Below, piece after piece: positions 11,531 through 24,955 of a stretch of 64,000 nt of DNA (positions within the stretch are counted from its first letter, which is position 1; each line of letters begins with the position of its first letter). Made by a program: the position numbers and the translations under genes. Source of the stretch: Cadophora sp. MPI-SDFR-AT-0126 (lineage: Eukaryota > Ascomycota > Leotiomycetes > Helotiales > Ploettnerulaceae); assembly GCA_020747065.1 (NCBI GenBank), contig JAGMVK010000026.1, positions 62,001 to 126,000 on the forward strand. Direction: 5' to 3'. Under the pieces are notes generated by a model, which was given only the letters and a program-made list of their open reading frames with translations, was not told the DNA's origin and searched no databases.

Positions 11531-12611
11531 CGGCTATTACTTCATTATTCAGCTGTGGTGATTAGGATCGTAATTCGAGAGAGAACCTTAGATGCCTATC
11601 ACAATCCGAGGCTTGAGGTTTAGGCCTTCGAGCTCGATGATGTTCCTTTGGGCACCATTTCATCGGGCTAGTGATCGGATTGGAGGCACATGGATGGGAT
11701 TGCAATGGTTATAATTATTGACATGCACAACAGAACGCGAAGTTTTTCTTCGACATCGAAGATTTTTCTCCACATTTTGCATCAGGCGATGCAGGGCTTT
11801 TGGTTTTGAATGTGATTGGCTCATCAAGACAAGCCAGTAGGGCATAAGGACATTCTTCTCTTGAGTCTCTTGATCCAACATGAGAATTAACATGACTACA
11901 GATCATTCAAACGTGCTTGGTCTAGGCATTTGAGGATTGCTCTCCACTTGAAAACAACTGTGCAAGTCACATTGCCATTATCAGAATAACATCAAAGCAT
12001 TAACAGATATTAATGTCTGCGCAAAGACTGTTTCTGGCTTCGAGATACTACTGTCTTTAATGGTGATAGCAATCAAGATGTTAGTGGAATTGAATTATGT
12101 TCATCGACGTGATGTGGATCTGGCCTGCGTCGACGCTAGCCGCTAGGCCTTGTGCTGGAATACCGAGGCACCCAATAATTCGGAAATTCCGCGAGCCACA
12201 CCCTACGCGCGTAATCCTGATTGATATATGCATAGTCAATGAGGGGCTAGCTGCACAGTACTTAAGAGTGTAAGAGTGAAAAGACGGTTGAGTCTATTTC
12301 CCATCCAGCTTGTCATTGTTGAAAGCGCGATACTTGTCATTCAGATTAACCCATCGATTTGGATAGTCACGGCGAGAGCGAAGATCCAAGTTGTTTGCTT
12401 CCGCAAATCACCACTTCCCATGAATGTCACGTCTTGACACGAAAAACGGTTTTTTTTCGCCAGCCTCTTCTTACAAGTAGATCCCACGAGAAGCTCGTCG
12501 TGGCTGCTATTCCGTTCTCACTCCAGGGTCTAAAGTTCTGATTGGTTTCCACCAAACATATCCTAGCATACTCTATCGCCCCGGCGTGAATTTAACAATA
12601 GCCAGGGATCG
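11531..12611. other. Intergenic region upstream of the phenol monooxygenase gene
   Basis: About 1.1 kb without a supported gene. At 12188-12195 there is a one-mismatch copy (TCCGCGAG) of the palindrome that recurs through the cluster, 416 bp before the start codon; this may be chance. Confidence 0.45.
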
Positions 12612-15125
<2,514 letters not shown>

Positions 15126-15813
15126 GAATGGGTGACGCATCGTCTGGTATTGTTTACTGGTGCTAAGGACGCTCAAGTTCTCATGGGCACAGCCCATTGC
15201 AATCATGAGCCATCGTTATATTCTCTTTATAAGCTACTTCACTTGCGTGAAGTCTGCTTTGTTTCGTGTTGATGTCCAAAGAATGCATTTCAATTCTGGT
15301 CGCCTTGCAGGCTTTCATTAAATTAGGAAGAAGCATCTCATCCTGGTATTCACAAGTTACTGCCGCGACAGAAATAGCCCGGTGAAAGTAGAATTCGAGA
15401 ATCGATAGATTTTAATCTGAGCAAGAACGCCGACAACGATCTAAGAGTAATAAATCTACAATTATCTGTTCTTCGGAATTATCAAAAGAGCCTCAAGAAC
15501 ATCGCCACTAGGCATCGACAGAATTTCAACAGGCAGAATACACCACCACATGAATAAATAGACCACAAAGACTCAACAGCAGCAGCCCGTACGTCTCTCT
15601 AAGCCCATTGTCCCGTGCCATCCAACAGTCCAAATCATATCGATAATTCTGCCAGGCTTCCCACGTATCAGCGCTGACACGGAGCCCTCAACTATACCAC
15701 ATCCTAGCAGTCGGAATCCTCGGCGTCCGGAACGGCTCTCGAACTTGAATTGGAGCCGTAGTGTGGTGAATTGAATTCCGTGGCTGTCTGGGGAGACCCG
15801 GGGAGCATATTGA

Positions 15814-15821
15814 TCCGCGGA
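15814..15821. promoter_or_regulatory. TCCGCGGA palindrome, cluster copy 1
   Basis: An exact copy of the recurring 8-bp palindrome, 90 bp from a second copy. It is not next to any start codon I can find. Confidence 0.5.
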
Positions 15822-15903
15822 GGATCTCACGGGGGGTATGGTGGCGCTACTTGTCGTGGGGACGGGACGAAAAGGGGTTAGCGAACTTAGGTACCTGGAA
15901 GCC

Positions 15904-15911
15904 TCCGCGGA
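15904..15911. promoter_or_regulatory. TCCGCGGA palindrome, cluster copy 2
   Basis: An exact copy of the recurring palindrome in the same gene-poor stretch as copy 1. Confidence 0.5.
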
Positions 15912-16840
15912 AAGCACCGACGGGACGAATAACAACACACTGCGTGTCGGGTTCCAGGGGGCTTCCGAGCTCTGATTTTCGTACGCTTTAGTGAGACACC
16001 GCGGCGAGCGAGGCTGACTTTTGATCTGATTATTTGGTGTAACGAGCGTGGGTACATGGGAATGTAAAGTTGTTTCTTCTATTGGGCCTGTAACTCACGG
16101 AAGCATTACCTACTCAACTTACACTGAATCAAATTGATGCTTTGGCTTGCTCATTTCTTAGCATTTCTTGCTGTTCAGTTGGGTGATATTATGCGAGATC
16201 GTGTGATTCTCAAACAGCAAGAGTTAACAACCTGTCAATACCTCTTTAATACCTCTTTACTCCTCATGTGTCCATGTGCTTAGTCAATTTTTTCAATCCC
16301 GGCATCAGTACGACACCCAAAGCCGATTCTATATATATTTAGACTTCATGTTGTGAGGGTCATGTTGCAAACACTTCTATTTCGCCTTGTAGTGGGAAGG
16401 TTGTGAATGACTTCTTTATTCCCGAGAGAAGGTTACACACGATCACATTCTCCTCGGCGACAACAAATCCAAAGTATTTCAATCTTGCCAAGTTCTTCTC
16501 GAATCGAGTCAATTGATAGAACATTTGATAATCTTGTAGACACGAGGTTCTCATGTTAAGCCAACGCAGAAACTCAAGTTGAATACATAATCAAGGTGCT
16601 GTTTACTGTAAAGGCAAAGGTGTCAAAATCAGCGTTCGGGCGGGAGATGAGATTTTCCGCTTGCCCAGGCTTTTCAACTCCACAACATATGCACGAGATG
16701 CAACACTTTGTCACTAAAACCTTCCGACACCCAACTCAATACGCCCGAAGTCGTCTTCGCATCTGTCTTGATTTGCTGGTTTGCTTATTATTGATTTGCG
16801 TGCGTTGCCACAATGATGTTGGCCGTAAATACCGACGTCC

Positions 16841-19175
16841 CTATGCAAAACTTAATTGCTCATCTAGAAAATCGTAACTAGAGTATATATGGCCAATTGA
16901 ATCGAGATACTCGGAGTTGATGCCCCCCTGGGACGTGAAAATAGTTTGCGCGTCGAAAGTCAGCTCTAACTGCTGTCTTTGCATTTCCGGAGGTTGGACA
17001 CCCATTCTCGGACTTCCCATCAGAGGCGCCATGGTGTCCGGTCTAGGCATCTGAACACTCTCCCCCATGATACGCAAGTCTTCTAGTGAGGACCAAAGCG
17101 TGTCCATACCGGATGTGCTTGGCGGCCGCGGCGTTTTACTCAGGATGTCGATCGCGGTGTGGAAGGCTCTACAGCAGAGTGGGCCGAATACGGGTGGATT
17201 ATAGGAGGCTGCGAGGAACATACAAGACAGGGAGGTTGTAAGCAGTTTGTAGACTGTGGATTGTAGAAGACTAGTTATGCCGATATCGCCTCCTGCAGCG
17301 ACGATATTCGAGTGAAAATCGACTGAAGATATCGCACGTGAGATAAGCGCATGTGCTGACTTCGGCCGGCTGATGAATATCTCGGGCGAGCTGAGGCATC
17401 GTATATCGGTGAACATCCGTATATGATTTGTGCGAAGCGCGATGAAAGCCTGCATGACCGCCTGAGTCGTCGGTAGAGGAAGTGGCTCCGATAATTGAAG
17501 AGGGAGGATTTCTTCCTTGTCGAGGCTCTCCATATACTTGTCTAATCGGTATCCGAGGAGTTCGGCACGTTCGTTGACGTCCTTGGTGCTCAGAGACTGT
17601 GAGGAATTGGCAAATTCGATAATCTCACTATGGATACGATCCAATCTGACCATTGTGGACAAGAACGGATGTCTTCCATTCTGATCAGGATTTCAGAATC
17701 AGCGAAGATCTTCGCAAGAATGGATCAGAGTCTTTAAGCAGCCGGGTTGCTTCCGTCTATCCCAATAAATGCTTCAGACATGTGGAAAAATCGACATACC
17801 AGATCGAAGATATTATCGTTGATGTCTTTGTCAACTAGAGTCCAAGGCAAATTTGCGTAGAAACTACACCTCTTGTCCAAATTGTACACGCAAAGAAAGA
17901 GGTCTTGTACGAAGGCCAAATCTGCGGGTGATTCATCAAAAGCGTCGACAGACTTTTCTTGTTGCAGGCCCAACTCAAGACATGCTTTAGCAGCAAATCC
18001 TGACATTCTCCATGCCTTCATTGCCTGATCTCGTTGGATGAAGTAGATTGTCTGTGAAGAAGCAGTTCAGTATCCTGCTGAATAGCACTCATGTGTGCAA
18101 AAAGACCAAGGACGAACATAAACTTACCATCAATGTAGCCATGATCACGTCCTCGAGCTGTACAGCTTCTTGTTTCATCACAAGATCCGTGTTCCAAATC
18201 AGGTGTGTCTCCAAATCAGAGCATAGCTGGCTTTGGGTCTGGTTCTGAGTCAGCATTGCGATGGCCAGAACAACTTTCGTAATCTCGATGTCGATCAAGT
18301 CCATATCAAATTTCGTATGTTTGCCCCTGGACGGCGGCGGTAATGAATGAGAAAACAGAAAGTCTATCTCGCGTCTGGCAAACTCGATGTTGATGCAAGG
18401 ATACATGTGGTAAATTTCGCGATTGAATACAGCTAGGAGACGAAGCACTTCGTTATAGCCTATGTCCAGAATCTCCTGCGCTTCCTGAGCGATAACCGCC
18501 GTCATATCTGTGGACGGATCTGTTTTGGCTGGTGCAGGTGGATCGTGCTGGTCTTGTTCTGTGCTGGTTGTTGAGGCAGCCCTGAGCTCTTCCATGCACG
18601 CACGTGCTAGATTCAATGGATAGGATAAGTTTACCGGGGTGGCGAATGCGTTTTTGAATTTTCCATTGTGGTGTTCGATATGTCGTCGTTCTAAAGAAGC
18701 CCGGCTGTTTGCCGAGATAGGACCGATATGATTTGACGACGACTCAATGTCTTCGCAGATTTTCTTCATGGCGGATAGCAGCTCTGGAAGACTTTGCGAA
18801 GAGGTCTCTGATACGTGCCTTGGATCTTGTTTGATCTGAGCCATGGCATTTCTATTGCTATGGGTCAGACTTGCGTGGCATAAGTTGAGAGGACTTTTGA
18901 GGGGACTGAGCTTGAACATACTCAAGAAGGGGGTATTTGCATTCACTGCGTAATTCCGCACAGCGGCTACAAGGCATGTGGCCGCTACATTTAACCTTTC
19001 GTATCTTGCATGTGTCACTGAAGGAGATTAGGCAAAGCCGTCAAGAATCTTTGTGGAGATAACCTCCACGTCCGCTAACTCACCATGCGACCCGGGTATA
19101 GCATTCTCTCTTCCTCGATCGAGACACATCGGCATTCTTTGATACACGATACGTGGACATCTTCTGGTGATCCAT
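16841..19175 (-). CDS. Zn2Cys6 fungal-specific transcription factor
   Basis: Five exons on the minus strand: 19175-19084, 19017-18922, 18857-18128, 18051-17800, 17680-16841. They total 2010 nt and 669 aa. The first splice junction falls inside the zinc cluster and restores it exactly: cysteines at residues 31, 34, 41, 47, 50 and 57 in the spacing C-x2-C-x6-C-x5-C-x2-C-x6-C, with the core CDTCKIRKVKC. The middle region contains the fungal-specific factor signature (AWRMSGFAAKACLELGL, YNLDKRCSFYANLPWTLVD). The start ATG at 19175 is the only one in the open frame before the zinc cluster. The gene lies inside the oxidative cluster, so it is the best candidate for the pathway regulator that binds TCCGCGGA. 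I found no TCCGCGGA in its own promoter. Confidence 0.92.
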
Positions 19176-20209
19176 ATTAGGAGTAGTAGGAGGCGAATCG
19201 GGCTGGGGAGGTTTGGGAAGTTGGAGAGATGGTAATCGTGGGAGCAGTGCGGATTCTTCAACAGTGGAGGCTAAAGGTAGGTTGTCCGGAAGGCTTCGGC
19301 AACCTTTCAGACGTTGTGTGTAGCGGCTATCTACTTGAGCTAGCTGATGGATCTTGGCGTGGAGGAATATTGAGCAGAGGACAGTCCCTCCAGGAGTATG
19401 TGGGTGGCCAGTCGCCGCTTTCGATGGATGAGAGCGAGAGCGAGAGCGAGAGAGGATTAGATGGAGTTGGTGGCGATGCGCGTTATGCTGTTGATATTGT
19501 CGACGTTGGTGATGCTGGTGATGCTGGTGACGCCGTGATGCTGGCAATGGTGTTGATGCTGTTGATGGATGATGTTACATTCATGCAGGAGTTTCTAATT
19601 CTAACCTTAAGCCGAAGCCTGGAGCCGTGGTCTACGCTACGCTAACTGCGGCTGGAATCGAGGGGTACAGAGTGGGAAAGTGGGGATAACCTTAGACAAC
19701 TTTCCCGTCTGCGGGGTACAATATGTGGGGTAATAAGGGGTATGATTGGTCGTGGAGACTAACTCCTCAAATAACTCAAATACTTACTTATAAGGACCAG
19801 CGCCACCCCGATCGATCCGTAAACATCTGAATCCTGACCTGGCGTTCTCCGATAAATGTCCGAAGCCTATCAACTGCGGAGAGCGCAGCGACCACTGGAA
19901 ACGAGAGGTCAAAGCGGGAATCGCTGTTTCCTCTCACATAATGCTGAAGAAAAAGCTTATTCTATTCGCTTTGAATATCTTCGTTTCTAGCGGTTAGCTG
20001 GGTCCGGTTTCCTTCAGCTCCTAAGAGAAGTCCTTGAATACTGAAAGTTGACTTTAGACTCAAGAGATGTTAGAGGTTGGCTGAAGAGTGATACTCAGCT
20101 AGTTACATCCTGACCAATGGATGAATATAGAGATTGCTATAGTTCTAACTTGAACTCTTCACCTGACTAGTTTACAAGCCGGACGACTTATCAAGAGTCC
20201 AAGGCTTGC
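19176..20209. other. Upstream region of the transcription factor gene, with simple repeats
   Basis: About 1 kb between the regulator's start codon and the 3' end of a P450 gene. It contains a GAGAGC-type repeat at about 19430-19454 and imperfect GATGCTGGT repeats at about 19505-19570. These repeats create open frames on both strands that I do not consider genes. Confidence 0.55.
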
Positions 20210-22043
20210 TCATATCAATGACCCAGGTACTCTCAGAGGATCGGTAGCCTCAGCGTGCCTCCATGCCTCATCCACCAGTTGCTGCCGCTTCTCGCTCCTA
20301 GCTTTGAGATCGAACTGGAATGGCCTAGGCTGCGTATTGAAACCACTGGTATAGTCGTAGGAAGGCACTTCGATATCATTCCCAATATTGTCTTTCCTTT
20401 TGGAAAACTCGCAAGCCCACATGATTCGGGCTGTCAAGAGAAATAGAGAGCGCTCGGCAACATTCATCCCTGGGCAGATACGACGGCCAAATCCAAAAGA
20501 TGAAAAGTTCTGCAGCGAGGGAAATCGGGACAGTGGAGCCCTGTACGTTGGGTACTCAGGCCTCAACCAACGCTCTGGATTGAAGCGTTCTGGATCAGGA
20601 TACAGTGATGGTTCGCGATGGATAGCCCATTGATTGGCATGCACCACTGTACCAGCTTTCAGAAAAAGTCCATCGTATACATCGTCTTGAGTGAGTAAGT
20701 GCGGTACACCGCCAGCCGTGACAGGGCGCCAGCGGAGGACCTCTTTGATGGCCGCCCTGACAGATGGCAGCTCTGGGATGTCACTGAACTCTGGCAGACG
20801 ATCCCCACAAACGCGATCGACTTCTTCCCATAAAGGCTTCTGCCATTCTGGATACAGGGTCATGGCCAGACAAAAGCTCATCATGACGGCAGCAGTAGTT
20901 CCAGTGCCAGCCTCGAACAAAGTACCCAGCGCATACGCGCCTTCATCATCAGTCAGTGGAAATTTGTCCCGTTCTGTGAGAAATATCTGGGCGAAGCAAG
21001 GCTCGAATCGACCTTCCGACACTTTGACCTGAACATCGTTGAGAAGCTCCCGGAAAAGACTCAGCTCCTCCGCATGCAATCGTCTTGCTTCTCTCTTGAA
21101 CGGAGCCATAAGTGCTGGGAGATATTTAAGCGCAGGAATAGTGTCGACAAGGTATATCCCGGGAGAGGCAATTCGTTCTAGATTGTGATTCACATTGATG
21201 ATACGTTGAAGTTGTTTCTCCTCCCCAGTGATGATAGCTTTTCCATATCCTATGCGAAAGATGAGACCCCCGGAGTATTGTTCAAATATTCGTTCATAAG
21301 CAGTAGGGGTGCGTAAGAGACTGTACAGGAGGCGCTTCGCCTCAAGTGACTGAGCCGGTTCGTATGATGCAGCCGATGATGGCATTGTCAGTCGATGCAT
21401 TAGTTTCCTGGCACGTCGCCAGCGGTCTGGCAATTAGCTATGAGTAGAGACGGCTGGGCAGATGTTGAACCAACCGTTGTATGGAAGAAGTAAGGGGCGA
21501 AGATGTTTGGACAGCAATTCAGCAGCCATGACAGTCTGCTCTCTTGACGAATACTGATTGCCACGCTCTCTCAGGAGGTCGTTTGCAATCTTCTCTGTAG
21601 AGATCACGACATGATCCCGTCTTCCGAGTCGAAGTCGGTAGAGAGGGCCATATTGATCCGCCCATGCCTTCAACTGTAGCCATGATTGTGTCGGGGGGAT
21701 ATCGAAAAGATTTCCAATCAAAGGATAGCCTGTAAATATAAATAATGAAATGTCAGTAAAGTCTCCTAAGGACGTAGCTTTAAATCAAGCGATAGACTCA
21801 GTCGCCAACAAGCTCGCTGAGTGTTTAACAACACGTTCTTCGTGACGTACCTGGGGGCCCGGGTGGGGTCCGCACTCCGTCGACAAGAAGGCTTGAACGT
21901 CTTTGCGGCTTCAGGACAAACAAATATACAACAAAGATTGAAGCGAATAGAAGCAGTCCGAGTACGACAGGATCTCGTACTTCAGGCCATTCCAGCTCTC
22001 CAGCAGGATATGACCACGTTGGGGATTTCCAAGACCAATTCAT
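20210..22043 (-). CDS. Cytochrome P450 monooxygenase (first of two)
   Basis: Three exons: 22043-21851, 21729-21475, 21426-20210, giving 1665 nt and 554 aa. An N-terminal hydrophobic anchor (VVLGLLLFASIFVVYLFVL) is followed by the proline hinge PPGPPG and YPLIGN. The I-helix motif is EAGTGTTAAVM, the ExxR motif is IKEVLRWRP, then DPERFNPERW, and the haem loop is FGFGRRICPGMNVAE with the ligand cysteine. It resembles microsomal fungal P450s of the O-methylsterigmatocystin-oxidoreductase-like group, but I cannot assign a CYP family. An exact TCCGCGGA lies 155 bp before the ATG. The context suggests hydroxylation or demethylation of the cluster substrate at the endoplasmic reticulum. Confidence 0.93.
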
Positions 22044-22198
22044 CTTAGATGAGGGCGTGTACTGAGGTCTGCGAGTTAGACAGCCTTGAATTAAGGCTGC
22101 TTAAGGTCTTCCTTTCCAGCAAAGAGCAAAGAGCTGTCTTAGGGGGTAGTAGGGCAGTTTATCATTTATCATAAACAGGGTATGAGGATGCGGATACC

Positions 22199-22206
22199 TC
22201 CGCGGA
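22199..22206. promoter_or_regulatory. TCCGCGGA palindrome, cluster copy 3 (P450 promoter)
   Basis: Exact palindrome with 155 bp between it and the start codon of the P450 gene at 22043. Nearly the same distance is seen for the hydrolase gene starting at 27099. Confidence 0.65.
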
Positions 22207-22444
22207 ATACATGTTCCAAGACCTCAAGGACTGAGCTCGCTTTCGTACGGAATTGGTAGTGACTAATGTACTGATTGTTTGCACACATGTCAGAGACAAA
22301 GAAGATAAAAGTGTAGGCTGGGAAAATCATGAAAGTGACAATCCAGGCATCCTATGACATGCTACAGTACAGATCAGAACCTCGATATATCGAGCAGGCG
22401 ATATTTGAAGCCAGGTTCTCTGACTGACATAAATAAAGGAAGCT

Positions 22445-24121
22445 TTAGATGGTATTTTGTTCTCTGTTGATCACTTTCACTTTGATCGCCTGCTTAACAA
22501 ACCATCCACTATTTGTCGTCCACTCAGTGTCGCCTGAAGGAACGAAGTCAAATTTCTGCAAAAGTTGCGGCAGAAGTTTTGTCATCTCAAGGATCGAGAT
22601 GTTCTTGCCGATGCACGTCCTGGCTCCAGCACCGAACTATAGTTTATATCAGCGCAACATTCTCGTTTGACACCGCGCGGCTGTAAAGTTAACTCACCGC
22701 CAAATTATGTTGATCAAGGATGGCGAGCCGCTCTTTTTCGACCAGCCAGCGCTCTGGTCGAAACTCGTGTACGTCATGGCCCCAGATTTTCGCATCGGTA
22801 TGAATCACCCATGGATTTATGCCCACGACAGTCTATAAGCAATCTCAAAGTCAGTATATATTGCTCAAAATTGTTACTGTTTGGAAATGTATTGCACCTA
22901 CGCCTTCAGGGAAATGCCTGCCAGCGAGCTGCGCCCCACCCTTTGGAACCACTCTGCTGAGTATCTGGCCGACAGCCGAGTGTAGCCTCAAAGATTCTTT
23001 GATGACAGCTTGCATGTAAGAAAGTTTTTGACCTTCTTGGAAAGTGACGGGACTCGAAAGCTTCCCCTCGCTAGCTGCCGTTGCAATCTCATCACGTAGC
23101 TTCTGCAAGCAGCGTGGATTCTTCATAAGAAAATAAATGATTGCTGTCATGCTGATGCCAGTGGTGTCGGAGCCAGCACCTATGTTGGAACCGACCACAT
23201 TGTTCATCGTGGATTTGTCCAGTTTGCCTTCTTTGCTCAGCTCGACACACTTGCCAAGAAAGTCCATTCGATCACTGAAAAAGGTGCCTTTGAATCTAGC
23301 CTCAATCTCCCTCACTATGACTCTTTGGGAGACCTTCCAATGGCTCTCGACGGGAAAGACCTTTTGAAACCAAAGGTACCACGAGTGGAGGCTGGGAACT
23401 AGGCCCACCATCGACCCGTAGGTGATAGAACCGACGTGTACGGCATGCAGAAGTCCATCTTTATCGTAGCCCGCCTCGACCAAGCCAAATGACCGCCCTA
23501 GAGTGATTTCGCCAATGACATCAAATGCGTAGAATTGCATCCAGGTGAACAAATCGATCGGGCGCCCGTGCTGAGCATGATCAGCTAACGCGCCCATAAA
23601 CTCACCATTGACTTTGTCTACGAATGGCTCGTAAGACACCAAAGAGCTCATAGCGTACATGTTGGAGATTTTCTTTCGCTCGGAGGCATGTTTTGCATTG
23701 CTTATCTCAGAAAAGACGTCCTTGTGACCTATGTCGGGTGCACCAAAAGGAGTGTAGTAGTCGGACTTTTCGAATTTGGAGCCCGCGCCGTAGATAGTGC
23801 GGATTGCAGTTGGATCGCTGATGCTGTATCGATTGGGTCCCAGTCGAACTATAGCGCCTATATACTCTTATTAGTTCATGTGTTCTTGTGTGATGGGAGC
23901 ATTTTACCATTTTTCTTATGAAGAGCGACGGTGTCAAGTTCGAGATGCCCTTGCCAGTTCCTGTAAACCTCCCACAGGGGAGTGAATCGGGCCAGCAAAG
24001 GGCCCTTCACATCACGCAAAGGACTAAAAAGAGCTCTGAACAGAGGATAGAGGACCAGAAGGCCACTGACAGAGGCGACGATACCCAGCAGGTAAGGTGT
24101 CTCTAGGAATTGAGAAATCAT
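22445..24121 (-). CDS. Cytochrome P450 monooxygenase resembling pisatin demethylase (second of two)
   Basis: Four exons: 24121-23908, 23857-22902, 22832-22698, 22636-22445, giving 1497 nt and 498 aa. The start at 24121 precedes an N-terminal membrane anchor (YLLGIVASVSGLLVLYPLF). Characteristic stretches are LRDVKGPLLARFTPLW, IVRLGPNRYSISDP and AGSDTTGISMTAIIYFL (I-helix). These are followed by VIKESLRLH (ExxR), FRPERWL, and the haem loop FGAGARTCIGKN. The N-terminal third resembles pisatin demethylase and related P450s that detoxify plant phytoalexins; this assignment is by eye. The frame is open upstream to another ATG at 24304, but that extension would precede the membrane anchor. A one-mismatch palindrome lies 163 bp before the chosen ATG. 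Confidence 0.92.
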
Positions 24122-24284
24122 CACGCCAGGGCTGAGCTGCAAGATAAATTTTGGATAACCGGAGATAGACCTCGAGATAGAGTTAGACCAAGCTTTATTT
24201 TCGATGTTAATTGCGCGGGAATGGCACCATTGAAATCCATTTCCAGAATGAACTCGGGGGATCGTCTGGGGCCTTTCCGTCTGT

Positions 24285-24292
24285 TCCGCGGG
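24285..24292. promoter_or_regulatory. Degenerate palindrome TCCGCGGG before the second P450
   Basis: Differs at the last base from TCCGCGGA. It lies 163 bp before the chosen start codon at 24121, close to the spacing seen for the exact sites. Confidence 0.4.
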
Positions 24293-24955
24293 GGCTATGA
24301 TCATGCCGGATACACGTACAGGATTGGTGGGATCGTGCGGGGAAGCTTGGGCAATTCACCTCCGTAAGCTAAGTCACAAAGCACGGAAAGATCCGTCCTA
24401 TTCTGACGAAATAGAGAGAATGCCTAGAATTAACATCAAGAGGCTCTCGAAGTATCGAGTTCTATGTTCTGTTTGCAAAGCTGCTTCGCGTGCACGCTAG
24501 TCTCTTAGCGAACTCCGACTTTGGATGGTAGTTAGACGGGTATGAGAAGAAACATAGCTAGAAAGATGAAATCAAATCAACTTGGCTATTAATGTGTTTG
24601 ACGACTTTACTTCACTGGTTTATCAGAAGAATAATCCGCTTACCGATTTTACAGCGGAGTTAATCTCACGAGGGACCAAGTAGTCGCAAGGCGTTGATTT
24701 GCAAAATAGTGAGATAGAATTGTCCTGATACCCATCTCCATTCTGCGGAATTTTACATAACTCGATCTGGAATAGGCATTTGGAGATGTAATGACCAAGG
24801 GAGTAATTAGGGTAGCAGACAGTCACATCAAATTTTCACAGATGATGCTTTATTCAAGAGACTCGTAGGCAAGCTGATTATCGAATGATGGATTAAGAAT
24901 ATAAGAAGCCTTCCATTTTTCTGTTGTGAAAACCAGCTATTGCTACTCTTGGTGT
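24293..24955. other. Intergenic region between the CocE-type hydrolase and the second P450
   Basis: About 660 bp with no supported gene; contains the 3' flank of the hydrolase gene and the distal promoter of the P450 gene. Confidence 0.5.

Larger units (their letters stand above)
15126..16840. other. Gene-poor 1.7-kb region with two cluster palindromes
   Basis: The region lies between the 3' ends of the phenol monooxygenase and the transcription factor, and I find no intact gene. It nevertheless carries two TCCGCGGA sites at 15814 and 15904. Open frames at 15573-15938 (minus) and 16596-16877 (plus) lack recognisable protein features. Confidence 0.55.

Noticed and set aside
15573..15938. Minus-strand 121-codon frame between cluster genes
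   Set aside because: No family features, no ATG at its beginning that I can confirm, and it contains the palindromes.
19176..19547. N-terminal extension of the Zn2Cys6 factor
   Set aside because: The frame is open, but it has no ATG upstream of 19175 and consists of repeat-derived His/Gln/Arg sequence.
19229..19645. Plus-strand 138-codon frame upstream of the transcription factor
   Set aside because: It is driven by GAGAGC and GATGCTGGT simple repeats and has no recognisable domain.
24122..24304. Longer N-terminus of the second P450 from the ATG at 24304
   Set aside because: It would place about 60 polar residues before the membrane anchor and would overlap the degenerate palindrome; the ATG at 24121 gives a normal P450 start.
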